This document shows positions 54,841 to 62,803 of a stretch of 64,000 bases of DNA, one piece after another. Positions within the stretch are counted from its first letter, which is position 1. Each line of letters opens with the position of its first letter. This DNA comes from an uncultured Clostridia bacterium (lineage in GTDB: Bacteria > Bacillota > Clostridia > Oscillospirales > Acutalibacteraceae), in the NCBI GenBank assembly GCA_947627725.1, contig CANQXE010000008.1, forward strand, positions 1 through 64,000, in the 5' to 3' direction. Below the pieces are notes generated by a model. That model did no database searches. It was given only the letters and a program-made list of their open reading frames with translations, and was not told the origin of the DNA. The position numbers and the translations under genes are program-made.

Positions 54841-56280
54841 ATGAAAAAAATCGCAAGAAAAACGAAAATAATCTGTACGCTCGGTCCCGCGACAGATGAG
54901 CCGATAGTGCTTGAAAATATGATACTTGCAGGGCTTGATGTTGCGAGATTCAATTTCAGCCACGGTACTTATGACGACCATACAAAAAGGCTTGAAGAGC
55001 TTGTTTCACTCAGAGAAAAGCTCGGCAGACCTATTGCTGCTCTTCTTGACACAAAGGGACCCGAAATACGTCTCGGTAATTTTGAAAATCCCGAAGGTGT
55101 TTTTATAAAAAGCGGTGACAAATATACGCTCACGACCAAGGAATGTCCGGGTACGGATGAAAAGTGCTATATCAATTATGACGGACTTACAAATGATGTT
55201 AAAAGAGGTACTAAAATACTTATAAACGACGGTCTTGTTTCAATGACGGTTGACAGCGTGAACGGTTCGGATATTAAATGCACTGTTGTTGACGGAGGTC
55301 TTTTGACTGACCATAAGGGAGTTAATGTTCCGGGCGTTGAGCTTAAAATGCCATATCTGTCCGCAAGGGATATGGCTGACTTAAGGTATGGTAAGGAGCA
55401 CGATTTTGATTTTATTGCCGCCTCGTTTGTACGAAGTGCAACAGATATTACAATTTTAAGAAATTACACCGACGCAATCGGATGGAAAGATGTTAAAATA
55501 ATTGCGAAGATTGAAAATGCGCAGGGCGTGGAAAATATTGATGATATCATTGAAGTATCAGACGGTATTATGGTCGCGCGCGGCGATATGGGTGTGGAAA
55601 TTCATTTTGAGCGTATCCCCGCAATTCAAAAAATGATTATAAAGAAAGTATACGAGGCAGGCAAAATTGTTGTAACCGCAACGCAGATGCTTGAGTCAAT
55701 GATTAATAATCCGCGCCCGACAAGAGCGGAAATCACAGATGTTGCAAATGCAATTTACGACGGCACAAGCGCAATTATGCTGTCGGGTGAATCGGCAGTG
55801 GGAAAGCATCCCGTTGAGGCTGTTGAGACGATGGCGTCAATTGCGGAAACAACGGAGCAGGATATTGATTACAAAAAGCGGTTTAACAAGTTTTATTCAA
55901 GCAGCTCAGCAAAGGGAATAACGTCCGCTATCAGTCACGCTACCGTAACGACTTCTCACGACATTAATGCGTCTGCTATCATTACTGTTACAAAGAGCGG
56001 AACCACCGCGCGTATGATTTCAAAATACAGACCGTACACAGGTATTATAGGCGCAACTATTGACGATAAGGTTTGGCGCCAGCTTAATCTCAGCTGGGGA
56101 GTTACACCCGTTAAGTGTGAAATTAAGGAGAATACTGACGAGCTTTTCAATCATGCGGTAGAGGTTTCACTTAAGGCAGGCATTATCAAATCAGGTGAAA
56201 CGGTTGTTATTACGGCAGGCATACCGCTTGGTATATCGGGTACGACAAATATGCTGAAGGTGCAAGAGGTAAATGGTTAA
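54841..56280 (+). CDS. pyk: Pyruvate kinase
   Basis: Glycolytic enzyme of about 479 residues, making pyruvate and ATP from phosphoenolpyruvate. Motifs in order: TKIICTLGPATD, LDTKGPEIRLG, the IIAKIENAQG segment with the catalytic Lys, MVARGDMGVE, and TATQMLESM. It ends after the C domain, with no PEP-utiliser extension such as Bacillus PK has. ATG 54841 has GGAG six bases upstream; ATG 54829 precedes that site and is less likely. Its last eight bases overlap the start of a GNAT gene. Confidence 0.95.
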   Translation: MKKIARKTKIICTLGPATDEPIVLENMILAGLDVARFNFSHGTYDDHTKRLEELVSLREKLGRPIAALLDTKGPEIRLGNFENPEGVFIKSGDKYTLTTKECPGTDEKCYINYDGLTNDVKRGTKILINDGLVSMTVDSVNGSDIKCTVVDGGLLTDHKGVNVPGVELKMPYLSARDMADLRYGKEHDFDFIAASFVRSATDITILRNYTDAIGWKDVKIIAKIENAQGVENIDDIIEVSDGIMVARGDMGVEIHFERIPAIQKMIIKKVYEAGKIVVTATQMLESMINNPRPTRAEITDVANAIYDGTSAIMLSGESAVGKHPVEAVETMASIAETTEQDIDYKKRFNKFYSSSSAKGITSAISHATVTTSHDINASAIITVTKSGTTARMISKYRPYTGIIGATIDDKVWRQLNLSWGVTPVKCEIKENTDELFNHAVEVSLKAGIIKSGETVVITAGIPLGISGTTNMLKVQEVNG

Positions 56281-56728
56281 TATTAAATTTATTACGGCGA
56301 AAGACGACGATTTTAAATTTGTTAAAAATATTCGTACTGCCGTGTTTACTGATGAGCAGGGCGCTGATGCCGATAAGGAGTTTGACAGTCTTGACAGCAT
56401 TTCTGATTTTGCGTTGCTTTACGAAAATGAAAACGCTGTTGCCACCGCCCGTTTGGTTAAGACGGCAGGTGGTCATAAAATCGGCAGGATAGCTGTTTTA
56501 AAACAGTACAGGGGCAGGGGTTACGGCGATACCGTTGTCCGTGCCGTAACGCAAAGAGCTTTTGATTACGGAGCGGACACGGTGTATGTTGACGCGCAGA
56601 ACTATGCTGTGCCTTTTTATGAAAAAATAGGATTTAAGGCAGTGGGAAGAGAGCTTATGGACAGGGGACTTCCTCACATACCTATGTCTGTCAGCCGGGA
56701 GGAATATTATGGCAAAGAAAAAGATTAA
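56273..56728 (+). CDS. GNAT-family N-acetyltransferase
   Basis: Acetyl-CoA-dependent acetyltransferase of 151 residues. The acetyl-CoA loop appears as RIAVLKQYRGRGYGDTVVRAV, the Q/RxxGxG/A motif. The C-terminal FYEKIGFKAVG motif is also typical. The acceptor substrate is not identifiable. It starts inside the pyk 3' end and overlaps mltG by 20 bases, so all three are probably on one transcript. Confidence 0.85.
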   Translation: MVNIKFITAKDDDFKFVKNIRTAVFTDEQGADADKEFDSLDSISDFALLYENENAVATARLVKTAGGHKIGRIAVLKQYRGRGYGDTVVRAVTQRAFDYGADTVYVDAQNYAVPFYEKIGFKAVGRELMDRGLPHIPMSVSREEYYGKEKD

Positions 56729-57761
56729 CAGCGGTATCAGGGCAGTAATTGCGGTGCTTATCATTATACTGATTGCGGTGGTCGGTTACTTCGGATATAC
56801 TTATGTGAATAATGATATTAAGGGTAATGAGGAATACAAGACGGATTACACCTTAAATATTATTGATGGTATGTCACAGTATGATATTTCTCAAAGGCTT
56901 TACCAGAACGGTATCGTTGTAAGCGACAGCCTTTGGAGCAGATGGATGGACAAGCATTATCCGTCTGTTAGCTATATTCCCGGCGAATATACGCTGACAA
57001 ATGATATGAGCTATGAGAATATTGCAAAGGCACTTGAGGCTCCTGATATTTCTCACAGGACGGTATCGGTATGTATTCCCGAGGGCTATAATATTTTTGA
57101 TATAGCTGAAACGATGGAGGAAAACGGAATATGTCCGCGTCAGGATTTTCTTGATGCCTGCAAATCAAAGGATGGATATGACTATTCCTTCATCAGTGAT
57201 ATTCCGCAGTCCGATACAATCGCGTATGCGCTTGAGGGGTTTCTTTTCCCCGCAACATATGATTTGAGTGAGAATATGAAGGCGAACGAGGTTGTTGACG
57301 AAATGCTCAGAGCGTTTGCAAACCGTATTAAAGAGGAGTGGAGAACATATTGTTATGAAAATAATATGACTATGTATGAGCTTGTGACGCTTTCATCGGT
57401 AGTTGAAAAGGAGACCTTGGGCGAAGGCGTAGCCGAAGATATCGCATCTGTGTTTATTAACCGTCTTGGTGAGGGGCAGAAGCTGCAGTCCGATGTTACT
57501 ATTGATTACGGGAATGCACTTCGCGAAAACGGATTTGACGATAATGTCGTAGAATCTTATAACACATATAAGTGTAACGCTCTCCCGAGCGGACCGATTT
57601 GCAATCCCGGTACGGCAAATATTGACGCGGTTGTTAATCACAATGATACGGATTATTACTATTTCTTCTCCTATAACAACGGCGCAAATTTCTACTTTAC
57701 CGATAATTACACGGATTTTTCCGAAAAATGGGAACAGGTTAAGGATACGAATACAAATTAA
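56709..57761 (+). CDS. mltG: Endolytic murein transglycosylase MltG
   Basis: YceG-family protein of 350 residues. A short basic N-terminus and one transmembrane helix (about 10-31) lead to a LysM-like region and the catalytic domain. The catalytic Glu is in LVTLSSVVEKET, followed by FINRL and QSDVTIDYG; the LPSGPICNPGTANIDAV motif closes the active site. MltG cleaves nascent glycan strands and sets their length. In this genome it works alongside the SEDS/PBP and FtsEX-M23 genes, though it is located with pyk. Confidence 0.94.
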   Translation: MAKKKINSGIRAVIAVLIIILIAVVGYFGYTYVNNDIKGNEEYKTDYTLNIIDGMSQYDISQRLYQNGIVVSDSLWSRWMDKHYPSVSYIPGEYTLTNDMSYENIAKALEAPDISHRTVSVCIPEGYNIFDIAETMEENGICPRQDFLDACKSKDGYDYSFISDIPQSDTIAYALEGFLFPATYDLSENMKANEVVDEMLRAFANRIKEEWRTYCYENNMTMYELVTLSSVVEKETLGEGVAEDIASVFINRLGEGQKLQSDVTIDYGNALRENGFDDNVVESYNTYKCNALPSGPICNPGTANIDAVVNHNDTDYYYFFSYNNGANFYFTDNYTDFSEKWEQVKDTNTN

Positions 57762-57799
57762 GCAATATGTTATTTAAATTATAACAGAATAAAACACAG

Positions 57800-57833
57800 A
57801 AAAGGACACATCAATAAGATGTGTCCTTTTTGT
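57800..57833. terminator. Terminator after mltG
   Basis: Stem AAAAGGACACATC/GATGTGTCCTTTT with AATAA loop and T-run; the A-run on the other strand could end the convergent ribbon-helix-helix gene. Confidence 0.85.
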
Positions 57834-57871
57834 ATAACTTGCTTATAGATAAATACATACAATTAAGGCGT

Positions 57872-58063
57872 TTATTTTTTTAAGCTTTTAATATCCTCTT
57901 CTGTAATTTTCCCGTGCTCTTTTTCAAATTTAGTAATATGAATTTTAATAAGCTGTTCAAGCTCCCTGTTGCATGAGCGCGCATTATATTCTGCAACATA
58001 TCTGAATTTGTCCATTTGCTCCTGAGGTATTCTTAATGTGAATTGCGGCAGCTTTGACGCCAT
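57872..58063 (-). CDS. Arc/ribbon-helix-helix-type DNA-binding protein
   Basis: Protein of 63 residues with the Arc pattern: a PQFTLRIPQEQMDKF beta-strand and first helix, then EYNARSCNRELEQLI, and a charged tail. Arc-type proteins bind DNA as dimers through the N-terminal strand. AGAGGTGA precedes ATG on the minus strand. It is divergent from the acyltransferase gene, about 100 bases away. No toxin partner adjoins it, so a stand-alone regulator is more likely than an antitoxin. Confidence 0.75.
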   Translation of the reverse strand: MASKLPQFTLRIPQEQMDKFRYVAEYNARSCNRELEQLIKIHITKFEKEHGKITEEDIKSLKK

Positions 58064-58168
58064 ATTATCACCTCTGTTTTATTTTATCAAAAATATTTAC
58101 AATAAAACATCTTGACATCAAAGTGACATCACCATATAATATATTTAAAGTAAAAGCAGGAGGCATAT

Positions 58169-59227
58169 ATGACATCTCTGAAAAACGGAAAAGTAGAAAT
58201 GCTGCGGTTTATTTTTTGCATTTGTGTTGTGCTTTTTCACGCGGGAGCTGATGTTTTCGGCAAGGACAGGAGCATAGGTGCGTATTTCACCTTTTTTGGA
58301 CATGGGAGAACGGGAGTTGAATTTTTCTTTTTGCTGTCCGGATTTCTTGCAGCTAAAAGTGCATATAATTTAAAAAATAACAGTTCACTCGGTGAAAATA
58401 CCTTTAATTTTATTTTAAAAAAGATGAAAACTATTTTTCCTTACCATATTTTTGCAATTGCGCTTACCGTTATTCTTCTGATGAGATACAGTAATAATTT
58501 TATTGCTGATTTGGCTAAAAGACTGCCAAGCATATTTTTTCTGCAGAGAACAGGGATAAGCGGCGTCGATTTCATATCGGTTGAATGGTATATCTGTTCA
58601 ATGCTTCTTGCGCTTGCAATTATTTATCCGATGCTTTTAAAAAATTTTGACTTAACAGCAAAGGTTATCGCACCCGTATTGTCATCGCTCCTTATCGGTT
58701 ATCTTGCAAAAACCTACGGAGCAATGCCTCCCTCAAATGAATTCGTTACATTTACTTATTCCTGTAATATCAGGGGTTTTGCCATAGTTCTTTTGGGTTG
58801 CTTTTGTTTTGTTATAGCTCAAAAAATCAGGAAGTACGAGTTTTCATTTATTCAAAAATTATTTTTAGTATTTTTAGAAAATCTATGCTGGATTGTTTCG
58901 GTATTTTATTTAGTTTCCGGCTTAAACAGGAAATGCGAGGCATATGTTATTTACATTCTTGCTTTAGGAATAACGCTTGTTTTTTGCAGAGATTTCAGCA
59001 GAGGATTATATAATAATAAGATTGTGTTTTATTTGGGAAAGCTGAGTCTGCCGATTTATATTTGCCAGAATATAGGAAGGGATATTATCAAAAACGAGCT
59101 TGATTTTTTGTCAAGACCATTGAAAATTATGCTGATACTTCTGTTCGCGGTTATAATCGGATTTATATCTAATCTGGTATGCGGCAAAATAAGGCGGATG
59201 AGGTTAAATAATTATGTTTCCAAATAA
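58169..59227 (+). CDS. Acyltransferase 3 family membrane protein
   Basis: Membrane protein of 352 residues with about ten hydrophobic segments. The family start appears as KNGKVEMLRFIFCICVVLFHAG, with the catalytic His at its end. HGRTGVEFFFLLSGFLAA follows, another signature. Such enzymes O-acetylate or otherwise acylate surface sugars, peptidoglycan or lipids; the target cannot be stated. GCAGGAGG precedes ATG. It is monocistronic, followed at once by the infC promoter. Confidence 0.85.
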   Translation: MTSLKNGKVEMLRFIFCICVVLFHAGADVFGKDRSIGAYFTFFGHGRTGVEFFFLLSGFLAAKSAYNLKNNSSLGENTFNFILKKMKTIFPYHIFAIALTVILLMRYSNNFIADLAKRLPSIFFLQRTGISGVDFISVEWYICSMLLALAIIYPMLLKNFDLTAKVIAPVLSSLLIGYLAKTYGAMPPSNEFVTFTYSCNIRGFAIVLLGCFCFVIAQKIRKYEFSFIQKLFLVFLENLCWIVSVFYLVSGLNRKCEAYVIYILALGITLVFCRDFSRGLYNNKIVFYLGKLSLPIYICQNIGRDIIKNELDFLSRPLKIMLILLFAVIIGFISNLVCGKIRRMRLNNYVSK

Positions 59228-59230
59228 TGC

Positions 59231-59259
59231 TTGACAAACGCTTATGGGTGTGTTAATAT
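59231..59259 (+). promoter_or_regulatory. Promoter of infC-rpmI-rplT
   Basis: Perfect TTGACA (59231-59236), a 17-base spacer and TAATAT (59254-59259). It lies directly after the acyltransferase stop. Confidence 0.75.
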
Positions 59260-59265
59260 ACATTC

Positions 59266-59396
59266 ACAACAAAGAAGAACGCAGCCGTTCTCCCCATAAG
59301 CTTTTGTAAAATGGGCAATAATTATTTCAGCTAATTATTGAAGTGCGGGCGTTTTGCGTTCGCACTTTATTTATTAATTTTCAAGAGGTGTTTTTT
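59266..59396 (+). ncRNA. Structured infC leader, candidate L20 leader
   Basis: About 130 bases upstream of infC contain four successive hairpins: AGAACG/CGTTCT (59276-59291), CCCAT/ATGGG (59293-59315), CAATAATTA/TAATTATTG (59316-59340) and AAGTGCG/CGCACTT (59341-59367), the last followed by a T-rich run. In Firmicutes, L20 binds such leaders and causes premature termination. The position supports this; I could not align it with the known L20 leader consensus. Confidence 0.6.
59341..59374 (+). terminator. Attenuator terminator in the infC leader
   Basis: AAGTGCG/CGCACTT stem with partial inner GCG pairing and a TTTATTTATT tail, ahead of the infC ribosome site. Confidence 0.65.
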
Positions 59397-59918
59397 ATCA
59401 GCAAGGAAGCTCAGCAAATTAATAGTGAAATCAAGGATAAGGAACTGCGTATAATTTCCGCCGACGGCGAACAGCTCGGAATTATGAGCGCTAAAGAAGC
59501 GCTTAAAATTGCGGAGGATAACGATCTTGATTTAGTTAAGATTGCGCCTCAGGCTAAGCCGCCTGTATGTAAAATTATGGACTATTCCAAGTACCGTTAT
59601 GAGCAGGCTAAGCGTGAAAAGGAAAACCGCAAAAACCAAAAGCAGATTGAAACAAAGGAGATTCGTCTTTCCGTTACAATTGATGTCGGCGATTTCAACA
59701 CTAAGGTTAATCAGGCTAAAAAGTTTCTTGCATCAGGTCATAAGCTTAAGGTTTCCATCAGGCTTAAGGGAAGAATGATGGTTCATTCCGATTTAGGCGT
59801 TGACAATATGAACCGCTTTGCAGAATCGCTTGCAGAGGAAGCTAATGTAGATAAAGCACCAAAGCTTGAGGGCAGACAGATTCTTATGTTCCTGTCACCT
59901 AAAAAGGCAAGTAATTAA
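59397..59918 (+). CDS. infC: Translation initiation factor IF-3
   Basis: IF3 of about 173 residues, which keeps 30S free and checks start codons. The start is assigned to ATC 59397: AAGAGGTG lies seven bases upstream, the frame is IF3-like from the next codons ([13 protein letters not shown]), and no ATG, GTG or TTG occurs in frame nearby. The upstream GTG at 59343 lies inside the leader terminator. Non-standard AUU/AUC starts in infC are known and underlie IF3 autoregulation. N-domain, lysine-rich linker and C-domain (SIRLKGRMM) are all present. Confidence 0.92.
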   Translation: MSKEAQQINSEIKDKELRIISADGEQLGIMSAKEALKIAEDNDLDLVKIAPQAKPPVCKIMDYSKYRYEQAKREKENRKNQKQIETKEIRLSVTIDVGDFNTKVNQAKKFLASGHKLKVSIRLKGRMMVHSDLGVDNMNRFAESLAEEANVDKAPKLEGRQILMFLSPKKASN

Positions 59919-59937
59919 AACAGACGGAGGAATAATT

Positions 59938-60135
59938 ATGCCAAAGATTAAAACACACAGCGGCGCAAAAAAGCGCTTCAAGACAACAAAAAGCGGCAAG
60001 GTTAAGCGTGCCCACGCTTATACCTCACACATTCTTACAAAGAAGTCAACAAAGCGTAAGAGAAATCTTCGCAAAACCGCGGTTGCCGATGTAACGAACC
60101 AGAAGCAGTGTAAGAGACTTATTCCATATAAATAA
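59938..60135 (+). CDS. rpmI: 50S ribosomal protein L35
   Basis: Basic protein of 65 residues. ATG 59938 follows [21 protein letters not shown] at the N-terminus and NLRKTAVAD near the middle are the L35 signatures. It lies 19 bases after infC. Confidence 0.96.
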   Translation: MPKIKTHSGAKKRFKTTKSGKVKRAHAYTSHILTKKSTKRKRNLRKTAVADVTNQKQCKRLIPYK

Positions 60136-60243
60136 GAATCCTGCCTGTTTTGACAGGTCAGAACATTGTTTTCTTATAACTTAAGACAATAAGAATTATT
60201 CGCTTGTTTTATAAGCTAAACTATAACACGGAGGTATATTATC

Positions 60244-60597
60244 ATGGCAAGAATTAAGGGCGCTATGGCAACCCGCAAAAGAAGAAAGAAAGTATTAAAA
60301 GCAGCTAAGGGCTATTATGGCGGAAAGCACCGCCTCTTTAAAACAGCCAAGCAGGCTGTAATGAAGAGCGGTCAGTACGCTTATATCGGCAGAAAGCAGA
60401 AGAAGAGAGATTTCAGAAGAATCTGGATTACTCGTATATCCGCTGCCTGCAAATTAAACGGTACAAACTATTCAACATTTATGAATGGTCTTAAAAAGGC
60501 AGGTATTGACCTCAACAGGAAGATGCTTTCGGAAATTGCGATTTCCGACCCGGCGGCATTTACTTCACTTGTTGAAACAGCAAAGGCGGCATTATAA
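60244..60597 (+). CDS. rplT: 50S ribosomal protein L20
   Basis: RNA-binding ribosomal protein of 117 residues needed early in 50S assembly and a repressor of its own operon. The N-terminal extension [30 protein letters not shown] and the globular [13 protein letters not shown] part are intact. ACGGAGGTA precedes ATG. The 108-base gap after rpmI contains no clear terminator. Confidence 0.97.
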   Translation: MARIKGAMATRKRRKKVLKAAKGYYGGKHRLFKTAKQAVMKSGQYAYIGRKQKKRDFRRIWITRISAACKLNGTNYSTFMNGLKKAGIDLNRKMLSEIAISDPAAFTSLVETAKAAL

Positions 60598-60740
60598 CTT
60601 AGGCAAGAGGTCCCCGCCTCTAAATCGGCGGGTTCCTCAGTGCAGCTAACGCCGCACCTTGCCACGTTGCATGACGGGGCAAGCTTCTTATTGCATAACG
60701 AAAATGTAAGGACTCGGTAAAACCGAGTCCTTTATTATTT
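60598..60740 (+). ncRNA. Structured element after rplT, followed by a terminator
   Basis: A three-way-junction-like fold is visible. GGCAAG (60602-60607) pairs with CTTGCC (60658-60663). Inside are a long GC hairpin (CCCGCC 60613-60618 with GGCGGG 60627-60632, flanked by GAGG/CCTC) and GTGC/GCAC (60640-60657). A second GGCAAG (60678-60683) can instead pair with CTTGCC, around a CGT/ACG inner stem. It could be a 3' regulatory RNA of the ribosomal operon or the relic of a mobile-element end. No function assigned. Confidence 0.5.
60708..60740 (+). terminator. Terminator of the infC operon
   Basis: A 10-bp stem AAGGACTCGG/CCGAGTCCTT with a TAAAA loop and TTATTATTT tail. Confidence 0.85.
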
Positions 60741-60767
60741 ATTAATTTTTAATTAATAAAAATTTTA

Positions 60768-60796
60768 TTGACATAGTCCGCCAATTCTAATATACT
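60768..60796 (+). promoter_or_regulatory. Promoter of the GH25 lysozyme gene
   Basis: Perfect TTGACA (60768-60773), a 17-base spacer and TATACT (60791-60796), then AAGGAG before ATG. Confidence 0.75.
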
Positions 60797-60830
60797 TTAC
60801 GTATAGTAATAATTAAAAAGGAGTATCATT

Positions 60831-62705
60831 ATGAAAAGATTTTTCAGCTTAATGCTTTCAGTCATTATGATTGTAAGCGCCGCTTTAGGTACATTCAGCG
60901 CCTATGCGGGCGAAACAATATTCGGTGTCGATGTTTCCGAGTGGAATGATGTAATTAATTTTAACGCGGCTGAGAATAAAGACAAAAAATTTGTAATGAT
61001 AAGGCTTGGTTATTACAACCACCTTGATAAAAAATTCTGGCAGAATGTTGAGAACGCTCACAAAGCAAAGAAAGATTTCGGCGTTTATCTTTACAGTTAT
61101 GCGTATAATGTCGCAGAGGCACAGATTGAGGCGGAGTTTGTTATAAAAACTCTTTCTGAGCTTTCCCAAAAGGGCTACGGCGAGTACTTTACGCTCCCCG
61201 TTGCATATGATCTTGAGGACGAGCAGCTTTCAGGATTCAGTAAGACGCAGATTACGAATCAGATGACGACCTTCTGTGACACAATTAAAAATGCAGGATA
61301 TGTACCTATGGTATACGCTAACCTGAATTGGTTTACAAATCATATTAATCTTAACACTGCCGTGTCTAAGAAGTATAAGCTGTGGTATGCTTACTGGCAG
61401 AGCGGAAAGCCCGATGTATCAAAGCCGAAAGAAATAGGAACGACAGGCGTTAAGGCTGATATGTGGCAGTATATAGACAACGATAATAAATCCAATAATT
61501 ATGACAAAAATGTGATTTTTGATTCGGATTCTCTTGTTCAACCGCTTAGCTGCTGTCATAATTACAGCGTTAAAACAACTCCTGCAACTACTTCGGCAGC
61601 GGGAGCAAAGACCTACACCTGCGATGAGTGCGGTAACAGCTTTAAAACTGCCATAGCAAAGATATCCTCATCAACACTCAGTATAACATCAACGAATTAT
61701 ACAGGATCCGTAGTAACACCGAAGGTAACGGTAAAGGACAGCAATGGAACAGTTCTTTCAGATAAAAATGATTATACCGTAACACTGCCTTCCGGCAGAA
61801 AAAATGTAGGCAGATATTCTGTAAAGATAACCTACAAGGGAAATTACAGCGGAACACAGACGCTTTATTTCAATATAATTCCAAAGAACATAACGGGTAT
61901 ATCAAAATTAACAGGGAAGACAAACGGCTTTACAGTCCAGTGGCCGATGCAGAAAACCCAGACAACAGGTTATCAGATACAATACAGTACTAATAAAAAT
62001 TTCAGCAGTTCCAAAACAATTACAATGTCTAAGAACACTTATTACGCCAAGAGCGTAATGGGACTTACAGCAAACAAGACCTACTATGTAAGAATAAGAA
62101 CATACACGGCAACAACCTTTAATGGTTCAAGCTATAATCTGTACTCATCTTGGTGTACGGTAAAGTCGGTAAAAACCTCAGCGCCGAAAGCAACACTGTC
62201 AACTACGGCAACCTACTATAACGGTAAGGTAAAGACGCCGGGAGTTACTGTAAAAGACAGCGCAGGTAAGACTCTTAAAAAGGGTACGGATTATACCGTA
62301 TCGTTTGCAAGCGGAAGAAAGAATGTTGGAAGATACGCGGTAAAGATAACCTACAAGGGAAATTATGTTGGAACTCAAACACTGTATTTTAATATAATTC
62401 CGAAAAATGTATCGGGTATCAAAAAGCTGACGGCAGGCTCAAAGAGATTTACAGTAAGCTGGAATCCACAGAAAACACAGGTAACGGGATACCAGATACA
62501 GTACAGCACCGCAAGCAATTTTAAAAACGCAAAGACAATAACAATGGGCAAGTCCTCGTATTCCGCAAAAAAGGTTACGGGACGTATGGCGAACAAGAGA
62601 TATTATGTAAGGATAAGAACATACAAGACAACAAAGTTCAACGGCAAGAATTACAATATCTATTCACCGTGGTGCGCAAAGAAGTCTGTTGTTACTAAAA
62701 GGTAA
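60831..62705 (+). CDS. Secreted GH25 lysozyme with duplicated C-terminal modules
   Basis: Protein of 624 residues. A signal peptide (about 1-26, cleavage after AYA) precedes a GH25 muramidase (about 30-235): FGVDVSEW and the YDLEDE acid pair form the catalytic site, and WYAYWQSG and MWQYID match the family end. A short CxxC segment (YTCDECGNSF) follows, then two tandem copies of a beta-rich/fibronectin-III-like module ending in YSSWC and YSPWC. The second copy is nearly identical to the C-terminus of the LRR protein at 52.8 kb. It hydrolyses peptidoglycan outside the cell; the modules probably bind the wall. Confidence 0.9.
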   Translation: MKRFFSLMLSVIMIVSAALGTFSAYAGETIFGVDVSEWNDVINFNAAENKDKKFVMIRLGYYNHLDKKFWQNVENAHKAKKDFGVYLYSYAYNVAEAQIEAEFVIKTLSELSQKGYGEYFTLPVAYDLEDEQLSGFSKTQITNQMTTFCDTIKNAGYVPMVYANLNWFTNHINLNTAVSKKYKLWYAYWQSGKPDVSKPKEIGTTGVKADMWQYIDNDNKSNNYDKNVIFDSDSLVQPLSCCHNYSVKTTPATTSAAGAKTYTCDECGNSFKTAIAKISSSTLSITSTNYTGSVVTPKVTVKDSNGTVLSDKNDYTVTLPSGRKNVGRYSVKITYKGNYSGTQTLYFNIIPKNITGISKLTGKTNGFTVQWPMQKTQTTGYQIQYSTNKNFSSSKTITMSKNTYYAKSVMGLTANKTYYVRIRTYTATTFNGSSYNLYSSWCTVKSVKTSAPKATLSTTATYYNGKVKTPGVTVKDSAGKTLKKGTDYTVSFASGRKNVGRYAVKITYKGNYVGTQTLYFNIIPKNVSGIKKLTAGSKRFTVSWNPQKTQVTGYQIQYSTASNFKNAKTITMGKSSYSAKKVTGRMANKRYYVRIRTYKTTKFNGKNYNIYSPWCAKKSVVTKR

Positions 62706-62706
62706 T

Positions 62707-62743
62707 AAAAAAGTGTGAGGATATTTGTCCTCACACTTTTTTA
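62707..62743 (+). terminator. Terminator after the GH25 gene
   Basis: AAAAAGTGTGAGGA/TCCTCACACTTTTT stem with a six-base loop and T-run. Confidence 0.9.
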
Positions 62744-62763
62744 TATATAATATTGAAAAAAAT

Positions 62764-62802
62764 ACAGCACAGTGATAAATGCCACTGTGCTGTTCATTTT
62801 TT
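62764..62802. terminator. Terminator after pnp
   Basis: An 11-bp stem ACAGCACAGTG/CACTGTGCTGT. On the minus strand it is followed by ATTTTTTT and ends pnp; the plus strand has TTCATTTTTT. Confidence 0.85.
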
Positions 62803-62803
62803 A

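Noticed and set aside
57872-58063. Antitoxin of a toxin-antitoxin pair
   Set aside because: No small toxin gene adjoins; neighbours are mltG (convergent) and an acyltransferase (divergent).
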